From positions 1-6,455 of the forward strand of contig DYKK01000193.1 in assembly GCA_020722625.1 (NCBI GenBank): DNA of 6,455 bases, written 5' to 3'. The notes under the pieces were generated by a model. The model did not search any database, was not told where the DNA came from, and saw nothing but the letters and a program-made list of their open reading frames with translations. Source of the stretch: Anaeromyxobacter dehalogenans. GTDB lineage: Bacteria; Myxococcota_A; UBA9042; DTJE01. Shown here in pieces: positions 4,320 through 6,455 of the stretch (positions are counted from its first letter, which is position 1; each line of letters begins with the position of its first letter). The translations under genes and the position numbers were made by a program.

Positions 4320-6362
4320 ATGGGTTTCGAAACCCCGGAAGTGCTGTTCGGGCTGGCCGGGGCCGCGATCCCCCTGGTCATCCACTTCCTGTTGAGGCGG
4401 CGGGCCCGGGTCGTCCCCCTCGACTCGGTCATGGCCCTGGTCCTGTCCGAGGGGGTCGCGGCCGTCCGCCTCCGCTGGGCCCAACGCGCCCTGCTCGCGG
4501 TCCGGATGCTCCTCGTGGCGCTCACGGTGGTCGCATTTGCACGGCCGTTCGTGGTCCGCCCGGCCGAGCCGGGGCTGGCCGCCGAACACCCGATCTCCCT
4601 GGGTCTGGTCCTGGACGATTCGCTTTCGATGCGGGTGGCGTGGGGGGGAACGACCTCGTGGGAACGAGCGCGGGACCGGGCCGTGAAGATCCTCGAGGAG
4701 GTCCCGCCCGAGTCGGAGGTCTTCGTGGCCCTGGCCGGACGACCGGCCTCGATCCACCCCTCGGGAGGTCCGGGGTGGGACGGGCGGTCCGCGGCGCGCT
4801 TCGTGTCCCGCCTCGGGGCATCCCAGCGGTCCACGGACCTCGCGGAGGCCGTGCGCCTGGCCGCCGAGGCCGTGCGCGCGAGCCCTCATCGCGACCGTCG
4901 CATCGTGGTCGTCTCGGATTTCGCCGGTCCGGCATCGCCGGGGCCGTTCGAGAACCTGGCCGGTGTCGAGGGGGTGCCGGTCGTCGTGGCCCCCCCGGGG
5001 CCGGTGCGAAACGCGACCGTCGTGGCCGCCACCGCCGCTCCCGCCCCGGACGTGTCCCCGGGACATGTGCGGGTCCAGGTCTCGATCCGCAACAATGGTC
5101 CGGAACCCGTGGATCCGCTCGTCACGGTCCGCGTGGGCCTTCACAGCGCGGCCCGCAAGGTCCCGTGCGCCCCGGGGGCGACGTGCGACCAGGAGTTCCT
5201 CCTGCTCGCGGACCCCGGGGTCCGCTCGGGCGAGGTCCGTCTCTCCCCGGACGACCTCCACGACGACAACTTACGTTTCTTCGCGCTCGAGGCCCGGGAC
5301 AGGAACGCCATCCTCCTGGTCAACGGCGCGCCGCGGCGGCGGCGGGACCTCGATGAGCCGTTTTTCCTCGAAAGCGCCCTCCGGTTGCGCGCGGGCGACC
5401 ATCCCGGCTTCTCGGTGCAGACCGTCGTCCCGGACCAGTTGTCCGCCCTCCACCTCTCGACGGCCGCGGTGGTCGGGCTTCTGAACGTGCCCCGGCTCGC
5501 GGCCGGCCCCCTGGAGGCCCTGGGGAAGTTCGTCGAGACCGGGGGCGGACTCCTGATCACGGCCGGCGAGAACGCCGAGGGAGAGGCATGGGCGGCCTCG
5601 TTCGGGGGCCTGCTCCCCGGGCCGACCCGGGACGTCGTGGACCTCGGGGAGGGCGTCCCGATCCGGTGGGTGGACCCGGATCACCCGCTGTGCCCCGGTC
5701 CGGGTCCGCACACGGGGACCCTCCTGACCGCGCGGGTCCGCCAGGTCGTGGTCCTGGAGCCGGGCTGGCCGGCCGGGACGCGGACGCTGGCGGCGCTTGC
5801 GTCGGGTCTTCCTCTCCTCGTGGAGCGGCCCGTCGGGCGGGGGGTCGTCCTCGTGTGGCTGTCGTCCGCGGACCGCGACTGGACGGACCTCCCGTTGCGG
5901 CCCGGCGCTGCCCCGTTCTTCCGCGCCCTGTTCGCCCACCTGTCCAGTGCCTCCGGGTCGCAGTCCAGGGCGTCGCTCGCGGTCGGGGAGTCCCGGTTCG
6001 TGGAGGTGAGCGGCTTCCCGCTGACCGTCGTGCCCCCGGCGGGCCGGGAGGTCCGGTTCGACCGCAGCGGCGAATTCCGGTCCACGGACACGCCGGGCGT
6101 GTATCGTGTCGAGGCGGTCGAGGGCGGCGAGACCCGCGTCCGTGACGTGTTCGTGGTCAACGTGGACCCGTCGGAGGGGACGTTCGGGAGCCCCGACACG
6201 TCCCCCGTCGCGCGGGAGCGCCGGGCGAGGGAGCCGGGCGGGGCCGGCCCGCCGTCCCCCGGGTCCGAACACCCGGTCCGCAAGGTGCCGCTGGCCACGT
6301 ACCTCGTGGGGATCCTCCTCGGCTTGTTCCTCGTGGAGTCGTGGATCAGGGCCGAGGCCTGA
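4320..6362 (+). CDS. BatA/vWA membrane protein with degenerate GATase-like domain
   Basis: 680 residues. Residues 1-78 are a BatA (N-terminal aerotolerance regulator) domain: membrane helix at about 5-25, an arginine-rich loop (RRRAR at 26-30), then a second helix at about 57-78. A vWA domain follows (about 92-225) with MIDAS LVLDDSLSM (97-104; D99, S101, S103), STDLAEAV (171-178) and VVVSDF (196-201). Residues about 230-325 look like a CARDB-type beta-sandwich (VRVQVSIRNNGPEPVDP), and 330-545 like a glutamine-amidotransferase-like fold (GKFVETGGGLLITAG; DRDWTDLPL) without a nucleophilic Cys, so probably not catalytic. A further beta-rich stretch (about 550-620), a Gly/Pro linker and a helix at 656-674 complete it. 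ATG 4320 fits the family start, but the Shine-Dalgarno is weak. It starts 16 nt after the DUF58 stop and is the usual partner of MoxR and DUF58 genes. Probably a membrane scaffold of the module. Confidence 0.93.
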   Translation: MGFETPEVLFGLAGAAIPLVIHFLLRRRARVVPLDSVMALVLSEGVAAVRLRWAQRALLAVRMLLVALTVVAFARPFVVRPAEPGLAAEHPISLGLVLDDSLSMRVAWGGTTSWERARDRAVKILEEVPPESEVFVALAGRPASIHPSGGPGWDGRSAARFVSRLGASQRSTDLAEAVRLAAEAVRASPHRDRRIVVVSDFAGPASPGPFENLAGVEGVPVVVAPPGPVRNATVVAATAAPAPDVSPGHVRVQVSIRNNGPEPVDPLVTVRVGLHSAARKVPCAPGATCDQEFLLLADPGVRSGEVRLSPDDLHDDNLRFFALEARDRNAILLVNGAPRRRRDLDEPFFLESALRLRAGDHPGFSVQTVVPDQLSALHLSTAAVVGLLNVPRLAAGPLEALGKFVETGGGLLITAGENAEGEAWAASFGGLLPGPTRDVVDLGEGVPIRWVDPDHPLCPGPGPHTGTLLTARVRQVVVLEPGWPAGTRTLAALASGLPLLVERPVGRGVVLVWLSSADRDWTDLPLRPGAAPFFRALFAHLSSASGSQSRASLAVGESRFVEVSGFPLTVVPPAGREVRFDRSGEFRSTDTPGVYRVEAVEGGETRVRDVFVVNVDPSEGTFGSPDTSPVARERRAREPGGAGPPSPGSEHPVRKVPLATYLVGILLGLFLVESWIRAEA

Positions 6363-6391
6363 GCGGACTTGATCCTCCGAGACCGAAAACA
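6363..6391. other. Operon end, no terminator seen
   Basis: Twenty-nine bases between the last stop codon and the tandem repeat. They contain no stable hairpin followed by a T-run; the best stem is only 4 bp (CGGA/TCCG). Termination may be Rho-dependent or use structures in the repeat. Confidence 0.5.
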
Positions 6392-6448
6392 GGTTCAGTG
6401 GACAGGGTCAGTGGACAGGGTCAGTGGACAGGAACAGGGTCAGTGACA
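6392..6448. repeat. 13-bp tandem repeat (GGGTCAGTGGACA), continuing to the window edge
   Basis: Three head-to-tail 13-bp units: GGTTCAGTGGACA (6392-6404, one mismatch) and two perfect GGGTCAGTGGACA copies (6405-6417 and 6418-6430). A six-base GGAACA spacer (6431-6436) and a fourth copy lacking one G, GGGTCAGTGACA (6437-6448), follow. The tract is clearly lower in GC than the genes and begins 30 bp after the last stop codon. It may be part of a larger intergenic repeat family, or the edge of a small non-coding mobile element such as a REP-type or MITE-type sequence. No transposase is visible in the window. Confidence 0.85.
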
Positions 6449-6455
6449 GTGTCAG
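6445..6455. repeat. Small palindrome at the right edge
   Basis: TGACAGTGTCA sits within the last bases: the 5-bp arms TGACA (6444-6448) and TGTCA (6450-6454) flank a single G (6449). The left arm is shared with the fourth repeat copy. Such a small inverted repeat could be the tip of a larger hairpin that continues past the window. Confidence 0.45.

Noticed and set aside
767..4834. A 1355-codon open frame on the minus strand opposite the peptidase, MoxR, DUF58 and BatA-type genes
   Set aside because: It is antisense to four genes with clear domain motifs. Its translation is rich in Arg, Gly, Pro, Glu and His without recognisable domains, as expected from an antisense frame in GC-rich DNA where stop codons are rare.
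5320..5950. Catalytic glutamine amidotransferase activity in the BatA-type protein
   Set aside because: The fold-like pattern is present but no Cys is found at a nucleophile-elbow position; the region is best read as a degenerate, non-catalytic domain common in this family.
4218..6298. Long minus-strand open frames opposite the BatA-type gene (4218-5261, 5271-6272, 5681-6298)
   Set aside because: They contain no recognisable domain, and the plus-strand frame has BatA, MIDAS and membrane-helix signatures through the whole stretch.
6392..6455. CRISPR array at the right edge
   Set aside because: The units are 13 bp and contiguous, with no unique spacers of about 30 bp between them and no cas gene in view.

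Overview
The window is very GC-rich bacterial DNA (roughly 70% G+C judged by eye, with strong G/C bias at third codon positions). It holds one leftward gene cut by the left edge and a rightward four-gene cluster covering almost everything else. All four rightward genes end in TGA. The leucine codon TTA occurs once in the coding sequence and the trinucleotide TAA was not seen on the + strand. This fits a high-GC lineage such as Myxococcota, Planctomycetota, Acidobacteriota or a related uncultured group, but the sequence alone does not decide which.

Layout. Positions 1-666 (minus strand) hold the first 222 codons of a DUF4157-family protein with an intact HExxH motif; its 3' end lies outside the window. 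A 109-bp divergent intergenic region (667-775) carries a strong Shine-Dalgarno and a perfect extended -10 promoter for that gene. Rightward from 776 come: (1) a probable exported gluzincin metallopeptidase of the Peptidase_MA type with C-terminal TPR-like helices (776-2296); (2) a MoxR-family AAA+ ATPase (2300-3304); (3) a soluble DUF58 protein with a vWA/MIDAS fold (3359-4303); (4) a 680-residue membrane protein with an N-terminal BatA (aerotolerance-regulator) domain, a vWA domain, a beta-sandwich region, a glutamine-amidotransferase-like region without a nucleophile, and a C-terminal membrane helix (4320-6362). After the last gene, 6363-6455 contains a 13-bp tandem repeat of lower GC that runs toward the right edge.

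How the genes may work together. MoxR ATPase, DUF58 protein and BatA-type vWA membrane protein form a well-known conserved module, thought to be a chaperone-like system acting on a membrane or envelope complex through MIDAS-mediated contacts. The peptidase gene ends 3 bp before the MoxR start, and its last codons supply the MoxR Shine-Dalgarno, so it is probably part of the same operon and may be the client or the effector of the module. The divergent DUF4157 gene belongs to a family often found in extracellular contractile injection system loci and in toxin-like proteins. No injection-system structural gene is visible here, so that link is only suggestive.

The most notable points are the DUF4157 gene next to the peptidase/MoxR/DUF58/BatA operon, a canonical G-quadruplex motif just upstream of the BatA-type start, and the tandem repeat at the right edge. 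I see no RNA gene, CRISPR array, transposase gene or convincing intrinsic terminator.
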